Below are positions 43,401-51,255 of a stretch of 64,000 nt of DNA, piece after piece. Position 1 is the first letter of the stretch; each line of letters begins with the position of its first letter. This stretch comes from JABDII01 sp963815325. Its GTDB lineage: Bacteria > Gemmatimonadota > Gemmatimonadetes > Gemmatimonadales > GWC2-71-9. The stretch spans positions 62,001-126,000 of the forward strand of contig CAWFGG010000010.1 of the NCBI GenBank assembly GCA_963815325.1, read 5' to 3'. The position numbers and the translations under genes are program-made. Under the pieces are notes generated by a model that had not been told where the DNA came from, searched no databases, and saw nothing but the letters and a program-made list of their open reading frames with translations.

Positions 43401-43559
43401 CATTTCGGGCGGGAGCAGCTTGATCACCACCTGGCGGCTGAGCGAGACCTCCGTGGCAAGGAACAGTCGGCTCATGCCGCCGCGGGCGAGCTCGCGGTCG
43501 ATCTGATAGGCGTCGCCGAGGGCAGCTTGGAGGCGGTGCTGGAGGTCGGTCACGGGCAC
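40432..43559 (-). CDS. Ser/Thr protein kinase with C-terminal TPR region, about three frameshifts
   Basis: The intact N-terminal part (43559 to 41280) has the kinase domain (residues 15-280; RELARGGMSRLFLAT, VVIKLLPPEM, IVHRDVKPDNILL, LTDFGVARA, YMSPEQAAG), one membrane helix (IITAMVVLVVLGSLAWAL) and a long extracytoplasmic region. That region resembles the adenylate-cyclase-like/TPR tails of such kinases (FPFENKTGDASKDYLEEASM, then helical repeats). The helical repeats continue in other frames down to 40432, with shifts near 41278, 41050 and 40955. Corrected, the protein would be about 1,040 residues. TPR motifs such as AERGALYQQLGDSAKAIENY close it. The breaks look like indel errors. Confidence 0.85.
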
Positions 43560-43589
43560 GGGTCCTAAGACGTGGAATCGAAGGAAGAT

Positions 43590-43772
43590 AGGGTGGTAGG
43601 AGAGTAGGGGGTAGGAAGTGGCAGGTAGGATGCAGGGAAGTAGGAAGTAGGAAGTAGGAAGTAGGAGGTAGGAAGTAGGAGGTGGGAAGTAGGAGGTAGA
43701 ATCCTACCTACCTACCTACTACCTACCCCCCAACTGCCTACCCACTCACCTACCGCCTTCCTACCTTACTGG
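43590..43772. repeat. Long TAGGAAG/CCTACCT inverted heptamer tract between divergent genes
   Basis: About 100 bases of GTAGGAA/GTAGGAG units (43590-43700, with at least four exact TAGGAAG repeats) are followed by about 65 bases of CCTACCTA-type units (43703-43768). The two arms are complementary over long stretches and could extrude a cruciform. Here, unlike the other tracts, the flanking genes point away from the repeat, so it cannot simply be a terminator; it sits in both 5' regions. Confidence 0.9.
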
Positions 43773-43806
43773 AGTGGCGCCTCGGAGTGCTCTCGAAGGA
43801 GGCACG

Positions 43807-43965
43807 GTGAGAATCGACAAAGAAGATATCGACCCAATCTGCCCGCATTGCCAGATGCTGCTGCAACGGCTGATCCAGGTGAAGCGCGGGTTCTTCGCGG
43901 TCAATCGGGTGTTTTGCTGTCCCCATTGCCGGAAAGTCCTGGGCATCAGCGCCGGGGCCCAGTGA
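43807..43965 (+). CDS. Small zinc-ribbon protein
   Basis: The 52-residue protein (GTG 43807, with AAGGAGG five to nine bases upstream) has two CPHC motifs: ICPHCQMLLQRLIQVKRG and VFCCPHCRKVLGIS. They form a four-cysteine zinc ribbon, with an extra cysteine before the second pair. Nothing else is present, so it may act as a small adaptor or bind nucleic acid. Its stop overlaps the start of the HisN-like phosphatase by four bases (GTGA), so the two are made together. Confidence 0.8.
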   Translation: MRIDKEDIDPICPHCQMLLQRLIQVKRGFFAVNRVFCCPHCRKVLGISAGAQ

Positions 43966-44756
43966 CTGCCGGCGTTCCGCCGGCGGACTGGCTCGCCTTC
44001 CTCGAGCGGATGGCGGATCAGGCCGATGACATTGCGCTGACATTCTTCCGCTCGGTGACGCTTCGCGTCGAGGCCAAGCCGGACCGAAGCCCTGTGAGCG
44101 AGGCGGATCGCGCGATCGAGTCGATGGCCCGAGCGTATGCTCAGCAGCATCATCCCGGCCTCGGCATCTTGGGCGAGGAAGAAGGCGAGACGGTTTCCTC
44201 CGGCGACACTCGCCTGATCATCGACCCGATCGACGCGACGCAGAACTTCGTGCGTGGAATTCCGATCTTCGCCACCTTGCTCGCCATCGAGGACGGAGGC
44301 CATGTTGTGGCAGGGGTCGTGTCCGCGCCCGCGTTGCGCGCTCGGTGGACCGCCGCTCGAGGGCTCGGCGCCTCCTCGGCAGGGCGGCGGCTCGCAGTGT
44401 CGAACGTCCGCGCGCTGTCGGAAGCCCATCTGCTCCACGCCGGACTCGGAGGGTCGAGCGAAACGCTTCCGCCGCCCGGCATGCGCGACCTCCTCGCTCG
44501 AGCGGTGCGGAGCCGTGGCTTCGGCGATTTCTACCAGCACATGCTGGTGGCCGAAGGCGCCGGCGACGTGGCCATCGACCCTGGGGTACACCCGTGGGAC
44601 GTGGCCGCGATTCAGGTGATCGTGGAGGAAGCCGGAGGGAAGGCGACAACACTGGGCGGCACGCGTGATGTCTATGGCGGGAGCCTCGTGACGTCGAATG
44701 GCCTGCTGCACCAGGAGGTGCTGGGACTGCTGGGAGGAAGTGAAGTTGGGAAGTAG
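43962..44756 (+). CDS. Inositol-monophosphatase family phosphatase, probably histidinol-phosphatase HisN
   Basis: The 264-residue protein has the metal-binding motifs of the IMPase superfamily: GEEEGE (metal Glu), IIDPIDATQNFVRG and, near the C-terminus, HPWDVAAIQVIVEEAGG (metal Asp). The form DPID-x-T-x-NFVRG followed by IPIFATLLAI matches actinobacterial HisN, which removes phosphate from histidinol phosphate, better than the inositol enzymes; alanine replaces the usual glycine in DPIDGT. The start is GTG 43962. Substrate choice between histidinol phosphate and inositol phosphates remains open. The last residues EVGK and the stop lie in TAGGAGG repeats. Confidence 0.88.
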   Translation: MTAGVPPADWLAFLERMADQADDIALTFFRSVTLRVEAKPDRSPVSEADRAIESMARAYAQQHHPGLGILGEEEGETVSSGDTRLIIDPIDATQNFVRGIPIFATLLAIEDGGHVVAGVVSAPALRARWTAARGLGASSAGRRLAVSNVRALSEAHLLHAGLGGSSETLPPPGMRDLLARAVRSRGFGDFYQHMLVAEGAGDVAIDPGVHPWDVAAIQVIVEEAGGKATTLGGTRDVYGGSLVTSNGLLHQEVLGLLGGSEVGK

Positions 44757-44878
44757 GAGGTAGGGGAGTAAGGAGTGAGGAGTAAGGAGTGAGGAGTAAG
44801 GAGTAAGAAGTGAGGAGTGAGGAATGAGGAGGAATCCTACTGCCTACTCCCTACTCCCTACTCCCTACTCCCTCAAAC
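44746..44878. repeat. GAGTAAG/GAGTGAG array with CCTACTC counter-arm
   Basis: TAGGAGG units at the phosphatase stop lead into about nine GGAGTAA/GGAGTGA units (44767-44830), then CCTACTCC units (44837-44872) that are partly complementary. The array lies between two genes in the same direction and ends 30 bases before the serine-hydrolase start. Confidence 0.9.
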
Positions 44879-44907
44879 AGCCACTAGCCACCATTACCGG
44901 AGACCCG

Positions 44908-46481
44908 ATGCGTCCGTCTCGCCTAATTCTCGTCGTCGTTTTCGCCCTGCTCGGTCCGACGTCCGCCCTGGCCCAATCGACATCCGACGCGCTCCCTCCT
45001 GGGCTCGATGACTATGTCGCCCAGGTCATGAACGCCTACGAGGTTCCCGGCGTGAGCCTGGCCATCGTCAAAGACGGGAAGCCGGTCTTGACCAAAGGCT
45101 ACGGGGTCAGACGCCTGGGCGACGAGACCCCGGTCGACGCGCGGACGCTGTTTGGGATTGCCTCCAACACCAAGGCCTTCACGGCGACGGCGATCGGGCT
45201 CTTGGTGGAGGAGGGGAAGGTGGAGTGGGACGCTCCGGTGCGGCGCTATCTGCCGTGGTTCCAACTCTCCGACCCGTACGTGACGCGCGAGCTGACGGTG
45301 CGCGACCTCCTGGTGCACCGGAGCGGCCTCGGCCTCGGCGCCGGCGACCTGTTGTGGTGGCCGCCGTCAACATATAACCGCAAGGAAATCGCGCGTCGGC
45401 TGCAGTACATCCCACTCGCCACCAGCTTCCGCAGCGCGTACGCCTACGACAATGTGCTGTATTTGATAGCGGGTGAGCTCATCGAGGAGGTGAGCGGACT
45501 CACTTGGGAAGAGTTCGTTGCCTCACGGATTCTCCAACCAATCGGCATGACCGGCAGCAACGTGCGGCATGCCGAGGCGTCGGGCGGCGGCAACATCGCA
45601 ACACCGCACGCCCGCGTCGAGGGGGTGGTTCGGCCGGTCAAACCTTTCGCGAGCGACAACACCAATCCGGCCGGCGGCATCAACGCCAGCGCGATCGACA
45701 TGGCGAAAGTGGCTGATCGTACAGTTGGACTCAGGACGGGTCGCCAAAGACAAACGGCTGTTCTCTCGATTCACTACGTCACCAGCTGTGGTCCATGGTC
45801 ACGCCGATTCCGATTCGGAATCAGCCGCCGGAGTTGGCGGCGCTCAGACCGAACTTCGAGGGCTACGCCCTGGGATTCCGGATACACGACTATCGCGGCC
45901 GGAAGCTCGTCACCCACACTGGAGGACTGCCCGGTTACGTGTCGAAGGTGACCATGGTACCGGAACTGAGACTCGGAATCTCCGTGCTCACCAACCAGGA
46001 ATCCGGGTCGGCGTTCCAAGCGATCACCTACCGCATTCTGGATCACTACCTCGCAGCACCGCCCACCGATTGGCTCGCAGCGTATCGGACCGTGTCGGCC
46101 CGGAGCGACTTTCTAATCAAGGCGGCCGAGCAGCGCGCGGCATCTGCACGCGACTCGACCTCACGCCCGTCCCTCCCGCTGGCCGGGTACACCGGGACCT
46201 ACACCGATCCGTGGTATGGGGATGTGGAGATCAGCCAGCAGGACGGAAAGCTGGTGATCCGCTTCGGTCACACGCCATCGTTGGTGGGCGATCTGGTGCA
46301 CTACCAGTACGACACCTTCCTGGCCCGGTGGTGGGATCGCGAACTGCGTGCGGACGCCTACGTGACCTTCGCGCTCAAACCCGACGGATCGATCGACCAG
46401 GTCAAGATGGTGCCCGCGTCGCCGGCCGTGGACTTCAGCTTTGATTTCCAGGATCTGTTGCTGTCGCCGGTTAGTCGGTAG
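44908..46481 (+). CDS. Secreted serine hydrolase (beta-lactamase class C-like) with DUF3471 tail, two frameshifts
   Basis: From ATG 44908 the protein opens with a signal peptide (LILVVVFALLGPTSALAQ). The penicillin-binding-protein-like hydrolase fold follows, with Ser-x-x-Lys in GIASNTKAFTATA, Tyr-x-Asn in YAYDNVLYL and, in the last frame, HTGGLPGYVS as the third motif. The C-terminal domain (AGYTGTYTDPWYGDVEI) is DUF3471, often found after this fold in D-aminopeptidase or esterase-like enzymes. The frame shifts near 45709 (within IDMAK-WLIVQL) and again near 45766 (before DSLRHQLWSMVTP); corrected length is about 524 residues. Substrate unknown. Confidence 0.85.
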
Positions 46482-46494
46482 GGAGGGGCCGATA

Positions 46495-46621
46495 GACGCG
46501 ATACCCGTCACTTTAGTGACAGCCGCCGAGTCTCGGCTTTAGCCGAGGACCAAGCGCGGATGCCGACTACCACTGTCAGCCGACCGCACTGGCTTCTCGG
46601 CCTGGCCGATAGCCGATAGCC
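46495..46621. repeat. REP element, copy 1
   Basis: It starts GACGCGATACCCGTCACTTT and contains two hairpins: GTCACT-TT-AGTGAC and CTCGGCT-TT-AGCCGAG. A GTCAGC/TTCTCGGC segment and two CGATAGC heptamers follow. It overlaps the 3' end of the transposase gene. Confidence 0.88.
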
Positions 46622-47046
46622 AACTGCGCGCGGCCAGCTGTCGCTGAAGCGACGGGGGTGTCGGCGATGGCTCGTTCTGGATGGTGCTTGGGTTGGCTCC
46701 GGATGTACTCGCGGACCCGACGCAGACTCGTGGGGCTAACCGTCTCGACATTGTAACCCTTGGCCCAGTGTAACGGATGACCGCGACGTGCATGCCCCTC
46801 GCGGTTGGCTAGAACCGCGCTCCCTCCCTTCAATCGTTGCACCAAGCGGGGGAGTGATGTGGACGGGTGTACCCGAACCAAGAGATGGACGTGATCGCTG
46901 ACGACACCCAGCTCCAATATCGCGGCACGTTCCTGTTGGGCGACTGCTGGAAGGAAGGGCGTGAGAAACCGGGCCACGCGTCCGTCGATCGAGGGCTCCC
47001 GGTGTCGGGTTGTCCAGACGATGTGCACATAGAGACGATGCCGCAT
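46576..47046 (-). CDS. REP-associated tyrosine transposase (RAYT, Y1_Tnp family)
   Basis: The 156-residue protein is a single-strand HUH endonuclease. The metal-binding HUH motif is HVH (52-54) in VVSDHVHLLVRVHPS. The catalytic tyrosine is Tyr114 in RRVREYIRSQPKHH. YVHIVWTTRHREP at the N-terminus is typical of the family, and WAKGYNVETVS near 94-104 of the RAYT branch. Such enzymes cut REP hairpins and are usually single-copy and domesticated rather than active insertion sequences. The C-terminal 25 residues (ending QLAIGYRPGREASAVG) are read from REP and heptamer DNA, so the original end may have been nearer residue 125. Confidence 0.9.
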   Translation of the reverse strand: MRHRLYVHIVWTTRHREPSIDGRVARFLTPFLPAVAQQERAAILELGVVSDHVHLLVRVHPSTSLPRLVQRLKGGSAVLANREGHARRGHPLHWAKGYNVETVSPTSLRRVREYIRSQPKHHPERAIADTPVASATAGRAQLAIGYRPGREASAVG

Positions 47047-47090
47047 GTGGTCCAGATTACTCGGTGCTATCCCACCGCCAGTATCACTTC

Positions 47091-47196
47091 GACGCGATAC
47101 CCGTCACTTTAGTGACAGCCGCCGAGTCTCGGCTAGCCGAGGATCAAATATGAATGCCGACTACCAGGTGCCAGCCACCCGCACTAGCTTCTCGGC
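47091..47196. repeat. REP element, copy 2
   Basis: It is identical to copy 1 for the first 44 bases, then similar with small changes (AGGATCAAATATGAATGCCG in place of AGGACCAAGCGCGGATGCCG). It has the same orientation as copy 1 and ends in CTCGGC, where the heptamer array begins. Confidence 0.88.
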
Positions 47197-47266
47197 TAGC
47201 CAATAGCCAATAGCCAATAGCCAATAGCCAATAGCCAATAGCCAATAGCCAATAGCCAATAGCCAA
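47197..47266. repeat. TAGCCAA heptamer array (10 copies)
   Basis: Ten exact copies of TAGCCAA run from 47197 to 47266 directly after REP copy 2 and end 15 bases before the VOC gene start. Read from the other strand it encodes a meaningless AIGYWLL repeat. Confidence 0.97.
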
Positions 47267-47281
47267 TTGGACACCACGCCA

Positions 47282-47605
47282 ATGAAATACCATCACATCG
47301 GAATCCCGACGACGGTCCCGCGCGACGGCGAGACATATCTCGACGCGTACAAGGTGCGTGTCTCGGGGTTCGACACGAGCGAATATGGCATCGAATGGAT
47401 GCGGTTCGAGTCTGATTGCCCGTTGCCGGAGTTGGTGAAGACGTGCCGCACGTCGCATTTCGTGTTATGACCTGGATGGGGCGTTGGTCACAAGGAGATC
47501 TTGATAGCCCCGAACAGCCCCTCGCCGGGGGTCCGGGTGGCATTCATAGTCGAGAACGGGGCTCCGGTCGAGTTCCTGGAGCTGGCGGAGGACGGAACCG
47601 GCTGA
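47282..47605 (+). CDS. VOC (glyoxalase-like) family protein, broken by two frameshifts
   Basis: The frame opens MKYHHIGIPTT, a typical beta-strand start of the vicinal-oxygen-chelate fold with the metal-ligand histidine, and continues YKVRVSGFDTSEYGIEWMRF. After shifts near 47440 and 47470 it reads VPHVAFRVDDLDGAL and then RVAFIVENGAPVEFLELAEDG, which supplies the second-half histidine and glutamate of the fold. Corrected length is about 108 residues, normal for single-domain VOC proteins. Substrate unknown. It lies directly after the heptamer array and 7 bp before a methyltransferase gene. Confidence 0.7.
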
Positions 47606-47612
47606 CGCGCCA

Positions 47613-48230
47613 GTGATTGACCCAATCGAGCAATTCGACGGGATCGACATCTACTTGTTCGATCAGCTGCAGCGGAGACGGATCGCGCCTGGGATGACCG
47701 TCTTCGATGCGGGCTCAGGCTCGGGCCGAAACCTCATCTACTTCATGCGGGCCGGCTACCGGGTGCTGGCCACCGACGCGAGCGCCGACTCGATTGGCGC
47801 GCTTCGGGCGTCGGCGGGCAAGTACGCACCTGAGTTACCGCCGGAGAATTTCCGGGTCGAGCCCATCGAAGCCATGAGCTTTCCGGACCACATCGCCGAC
47901 GTGGTGATCAGCAACGCCGTGCTTCACTTTGCGCGCGATGATGAGCACTTCTGGACCATGCTCCGAGGGAGTTGGCGCGTGCTCCGACCGGGTGGGCTCT
48001 TCTTTTGCCGGCTCGCGTCCACGATCGGGTCTGAGCACCTGCTGCATCCGATTGGAGGGCGGCGCTACAGGTTGCCCGATGGGAGCGAGCGCTATCTGGT
48101 GGACGAGGCCCTGCTGCTCGACGCGACCGAACGGCTGGGTGGAGAGCTCGTGGACCCGCTCAAGACCACCCTGGTGCATCACCAGCGATCCATGACGACC
48201 TGGGTCCTGCGGAAACAGACAGCCGGTTGA
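47613..48230 (+). CDS. Class I SAM-dependent methyltransferase
   Basis: The 205-residue cytoplasmic enzyme (GTG 47613) has the methyltransferase core: motif I VFDAGSGSGRNLIYF, the acidic end of strand 2 in VLATDAS, and VVISNAVLHFARDD with LRPGGLFFCRLAS later. It resembles the TehB-like group, but the substrate is not evident. It is intact although its neighbours on both sides are frameshifted. Confidence 0.88.
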   Translation: MIDPIEQFDGIDIYLFDQLQRRRIAPGMTVFDAGSGSGRNLIYFMRAGYRVLATDASADSIGALRASAGKYAPELPPENFRVEPIEAMSFPDHIADVVISNAVLHFARDDEHFWTMLRGSWRVLRPGGLFFCRLASTIGSEHLLHPIGGRRYRLPDGSERYLVDEALLLDATERLGGELVDPLKTTLVHHQRSMTTWVLRKQTAG

Positions 48231-48242
48231 CCTGAGGCAGCC

Positions 48243-48697
48243 ATGCATACGACCGTGCGCCGATACATCAAGACGGGCGTCGCTTTTCTCGCCGCCGGGT
48301 TGCTCTCGGGGCTCTACATGGTGGTGCGGCGAGAAGTGACCGGACGCTGGCCCTCGCCCTATCTGGTTGCGGCGCACACCCACGTTCTGTTGGTCGGGTT
48401 CATGATGTTCATGATTCTGGGCGTGGCGCTCTGGATCTTTCCACGGCCGGAAGGGACGACACCCGCTATCGGCCGGGCCTGGTCGATCTGGCCTACTGGT
48501 TGCTCTTGGGCGGGACGGCAGGGCGGTTCCTCGGTGAGGTGGCCAGGGTGTCCGTTGAAGCGGTCGTGCTCAGATGGGTGGTCGTGATCGCGAGCCTGGC
48601 CCAGGTCGCAGGCATTCTCCTCTTCATGTGGACCATCTGGTCGCGTATTCGTGCAGTCGGAAGCAAGGTTCGAGAGGCCCGCGGGGAGCGCTTCTAG
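48243..48697 (+). CDS. Small four-helix membrane protein, cbb3-oxidase-subunit-I-like, one frameshift
   Basis: Corrected by one base near 48455 the protein has about 151 residues and four membrane helices: GVAFLAAGLLSGLYMV, HVLLVGFMMFMILGVALWIF, LVDLAYWLLLGG and VVIASLAQVAGILLFMWTIW. The motif AHTHVLLVGFMMFMI resembles the heme-ligand helices of haem-copper oxidase subunit I, and short stand-alone proteins of this kind are often annotated that way. They are too short to be an oxidase core. A role in haem or metal handling in the membrane is a guess. Confidence 0.65.
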
Positions 48698-48877
48698 GGC
48701 ATCCCGATTCGAGCCTCGGCGCTGCGGGTGCCTGCGTATCTGTCCGCCTCATGCCCGAACATTACCCACCGTCCCTGTCCTCATTCTCGCTCTAAAGAAA
48801 GTTTCGCGCGGACTTCACGCTGGCTTCAACGATGGGGTGCGGGAGTACTAGCGTATTCTCACGTGCAGGAGGACCCC

Positions 48878-49996
48878 ATGCGAAGAATCTCTGCATTCAT
48901 GACCGCGTTCAGCCTGGTTGTCGTGGCAGCATGTTCCGACAACTCGGCCTTCGAGCCCTCGCAGCAGAATCAAGTTGTCGACACCAAGTCCGGTGCGGCG
49001 TCGGATGGCGCGTTTCGCGTAACCGTGATGACACGGAATCTGTACGTTGGTGCCGACGTCGATGCCGTGATTGCCGCCCTCGCCAGCACCGATCCAGCCG
49101 ACGACCTGCCGGCGCTTTTCACGGCGATCGAGATCATCCAGCGAACCGACTTTCCGACCCGGGCCCGCGCCATCGCCGAAGAAATCGATCGGGTACGCCC
49201 TCATGTCGTCGGACTTCAAGAGGTGTCGGAGATCGACATCGATCTGACAGGCCTTGGTCTTCCCATCGTAATCCACCAGGACTTTCTCGCCAGCCTCGAC
49301 GCCGCGCTGAGCGATCGAGGTCTCAACTATGTGCCGGCGGCCACGATCAAGAACATCGAGGCCGTGCCGTTTCCCGGCATCAGTCTGGTGGATTTCGATG
49401 TGATGTTGGTGGACCCAGCTCGCGTCGCGGTCACATCGGTGGTCGAGCAGAATTTCGCGGCCAACCTCGGGGTCGTCGCTCCGGGATTGGATATCAAGCG
49501 CGGGTGGGTAACCGTCACGGGCTTGGTTGATGGTGCCACGTACACCTTTGCCAGTACCCACCTGGAGTCCGGCTCCTTGCCCGGGTTCCCCGAATTGCGG
49601 GCCCTACAGGTCGGTGAGCTGGTTGCCTCGTTGGGCCCGAGTTCGCCGGCCGTGCTGATGGGTGACCTGAACGATATGCCGGGCTCGCCTATGTATCAGG
49701 TGTTGACTGGCGCGGGTCTCACCGATGTCTGGCGAGCCCTGAGGCCCGGTGTCGTGGGCTACACGTGCTGTCACGCTGATGACCTGTCCAACCATAACCC
49801 GGCGTTCGACCAGCGGCTGGACTACGTCTTCGTTCGCGGAGTCGGGCACGCCAACAAGGCGGTCATGGGACAGATCACGTTGGTGGGCCTGGTGCCAGCG
49901 GCGCGACTCCCGGGACCATTGGGTACGATCTGGCCATCGGATCATGCCGGCATCGGGGTTGACTTTCTGATGCCGGCGGCCGGCGGTCGGCCGTGA
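48878..49996 (+). CDS. Lipoprotein of the endonuclease/exonuclease/phosphatase superfamily
   Basis: The 372-residue protein (ATG 48878, with AGGAGGA just upstream) starts with a lipoprotein signal (FSLVVVAAC, Cys19). The DNase I-like fold then shows RVTVMTRNLYVGADV, VVGLQEVSEI (metal Glu), TFASTHLES, VLMGDLNDMPGSP (Asp/Asn pair) and WPSDHAGIGVDF (catalytic His). It acts outside the cytoplasm on an unknown phosphoester: DNA, a phospholipid headgroup or an inositol phosphate. Intact and with normal length. Confidence 0.9.
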   Translation: MRRISAFMTAFSLVVVAACSDNSAFEPSQQNQVVDTKSGAASDGAFRVTVMTRNLYVGADVDAVIAALASTDPADDLPALFTAIEIIQRTDFPTRARAIAEEIDRVRPHVVGLQEVSEIDIDLTGLGLPIVIHQDFLASLDAALSDRGLNYVPAATIKNIEAVPFPGISLVDFDVMLVDPARVAVTSVVEQNFAANLGVVAPGLDIKRGWVTVTGLVDGATYTFASTHLESGSLPGFPELRALQVGELVASLGPSSPAVLMGDLNDMPGSPMYQVLTGAGLTDVWRALRPGVVGYTCCHADDLSNHNPAFDQRLDYVFVRGVGHANKAVMGQITLVGLVPAARLPGPLGTIWPSDHAGIGVDFLMPAAGGRP

Positions 49997-50102
49997 CTTA
50001 GGCATCTCGAAAGGCCGGGCCGCTTGCCCTTGCTGCTTTCGGGCGTAACATAGGTACGTCGTCATGCCTGCGACGCACCAAATATCACCGCATGGAGGAC
50101 CT

Positions 50103-50628
50103 ATGAAGTCCGCACTGACAGCCGCGTTCGCACTCGGCGTTCTTGCCGGCCCCGCGATCGCTCAAGAGATGCCCACACCCGGGGCCGAGCAGGCCCGGAT
50201 CGGGTACTACGAGGGGACCTGGAACTACCAAGGCGAGGCCATGCCGTCGCAGATGGGGCCGGGTGGCAAGATTGCGATGACCGAGACCTGCCGCTGGTTC
50301 GAGGGTGGGTTCCATATGATCTGCGACTCGAAGGGCACCTCGCCGACGGGGCCGGTGTCCTGGCCATTCCGTCATGGGATACGATCGGGCCGAGCAGATC
50401 TACATCATGTATGGGCTGAACAGCCGGGGCGAAGGGTATTACGTCAGGGGCGGCGTAGCCGGCGCCGTCTGGACCTGGACGGCCGAGATGATGATGGAGG
50501 GCATGCCCGTCAAGTTCCGGGCGACCATGACGGAGGAATCACCGACCTCCTATGATTTCCGGCTGGAGGCCGCGATGGGCGACGCGGACTGGGCGGTGCT
50601 CGAAGAGGGTAAGGCCACGAAGCAGTAG
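50103..50628 (+). CDS. Exported protein of DUF1579 type, one frameshift
   Basis: ATG 50103 follows GGAGG at five bases. The signal peptide (LTAAFALGVLAGPAIAQ) leads into a lipocalin-like small domain: IGYYEGTWNYQGEAMPSQMG, MTETCRWFEGGFHMICD. After a shift near 50365 it continues MGYDRAEQIYIMYGLNSRGE and YDFRLEAAMGDADWAVLEEG. The G-x-W opening and the alternating strands match DUF1579-like proteins, which have no established function. Corrected length is about 174 residues. Confidence 0.7.
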
Positions 50629-50697
50629 CGCGCACGGTTTCCCCGCTGGTTGAGCCCGGCTCTGTTTCTTCCGGGGATGTCGGTGTAATCTCCCCTC

Positions 50698-51193
50698 ATG
50701 AAGCGGAAACACCGCCGGATCCTCCAGGCCGTCATCGCGACCATTGGCGCGGTGATCGGCCTGGTGCTCTGGCTCGGCGGATTGGGGTACCTCCGGGGCG
50801 TACGCGAGTTGCGGCTGCCGCGGACCAGCCTCCTCGCCACCACCATGTCTGACCCGGACTACCTCGACTCCTATCATGTCGCGGTGCGGACCACGTCATT
50901 CAAGGACGCCGACGATCTTCGTGCGGCGGCCTTCCAGAAGGGTGAGGAGATTGCCCGGAGCCGGTGGGAGGTCGTGTACGCCGGTTCGTCGCCGGGACTG
51001 GATTATCACGTCTCCTACATTCTCGAAGGCGGGCTTCCGGCGACCGGCCTCCGGGTGTCGACCGCGGTGAAGTATCGTAGCGGCATCGGGCGGTTCTACT
51101 TTGCGATCATTCGTCCCGTTTCACCGCCGGCTCGCGCCCTTCATGCTCAGCCGAATGGCGAGGTGGCACCCGAAGGCGAACCTCATCGATTAG
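50698..51193 (+). CDS. DUF2867-like protein with N-terminal membrane helix, one frameshift
   Basis: The protein starts with one membrane helix (AVIATIGAVIGLVLWLGGLG). A small domain follows with DYLDSYHVAVRTTSF and GIGRFYFAIIRP, which matches the end of DUF2867 domains, where RPFHRLI-type residues come next. One extra C in CCC at 51116-51118 shifts the frame; corrected, the C-terminus is HRRLAPFMLSRMARWHPKAN and the stop is at 51191-51193. Without the correction it reads straight through into the next gene and falsely joins the two. Function unknown. Confidence 0.65.
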
Positions 51194-51255
51194 GACATGC
51201 GAGTGGTCGGCGAGAAGGCCCGAGCGCTCTGGCACGCGCCCGAGAGGAGGATCCC

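Larger units (their letters stand above)
46495..47266. mobile_element. REP-RAYT unit: transposase gene flanked by direct REP copies and a heptamer array
   Basis: The unit comprises REP copy 1 (46495-46621), a Y1-type transposase gene on the minus strand (46576-47046), REP copy 2 (47091-47196) and a TAGCCAA array (47197-47266). The first 44 bases of the two REP copies are identical. Each contains the small palindromes GTCACTTTAGTGAC and CTCGGCT-AGCCGAG. This matches the known arrangement of REP-associated tyrosine transposases, which act on REP hairpins. Confidence 0.85.

Noticed and set aside
46495..47266. Active IS200/IS605 insertion sequence
   Set aside because: The protein has RAYT-type features, the ends are REP palindromes rather than IS200 ends, and no tnpB or target-site pattern is seen.
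47144..47543. Minus-strand frames with AIGYWLL repeats, which look like a repetitive membrane protein
   Set aside because: They are read from the ten TAGCCAA heptamers and have no start context or flanking coding signal.
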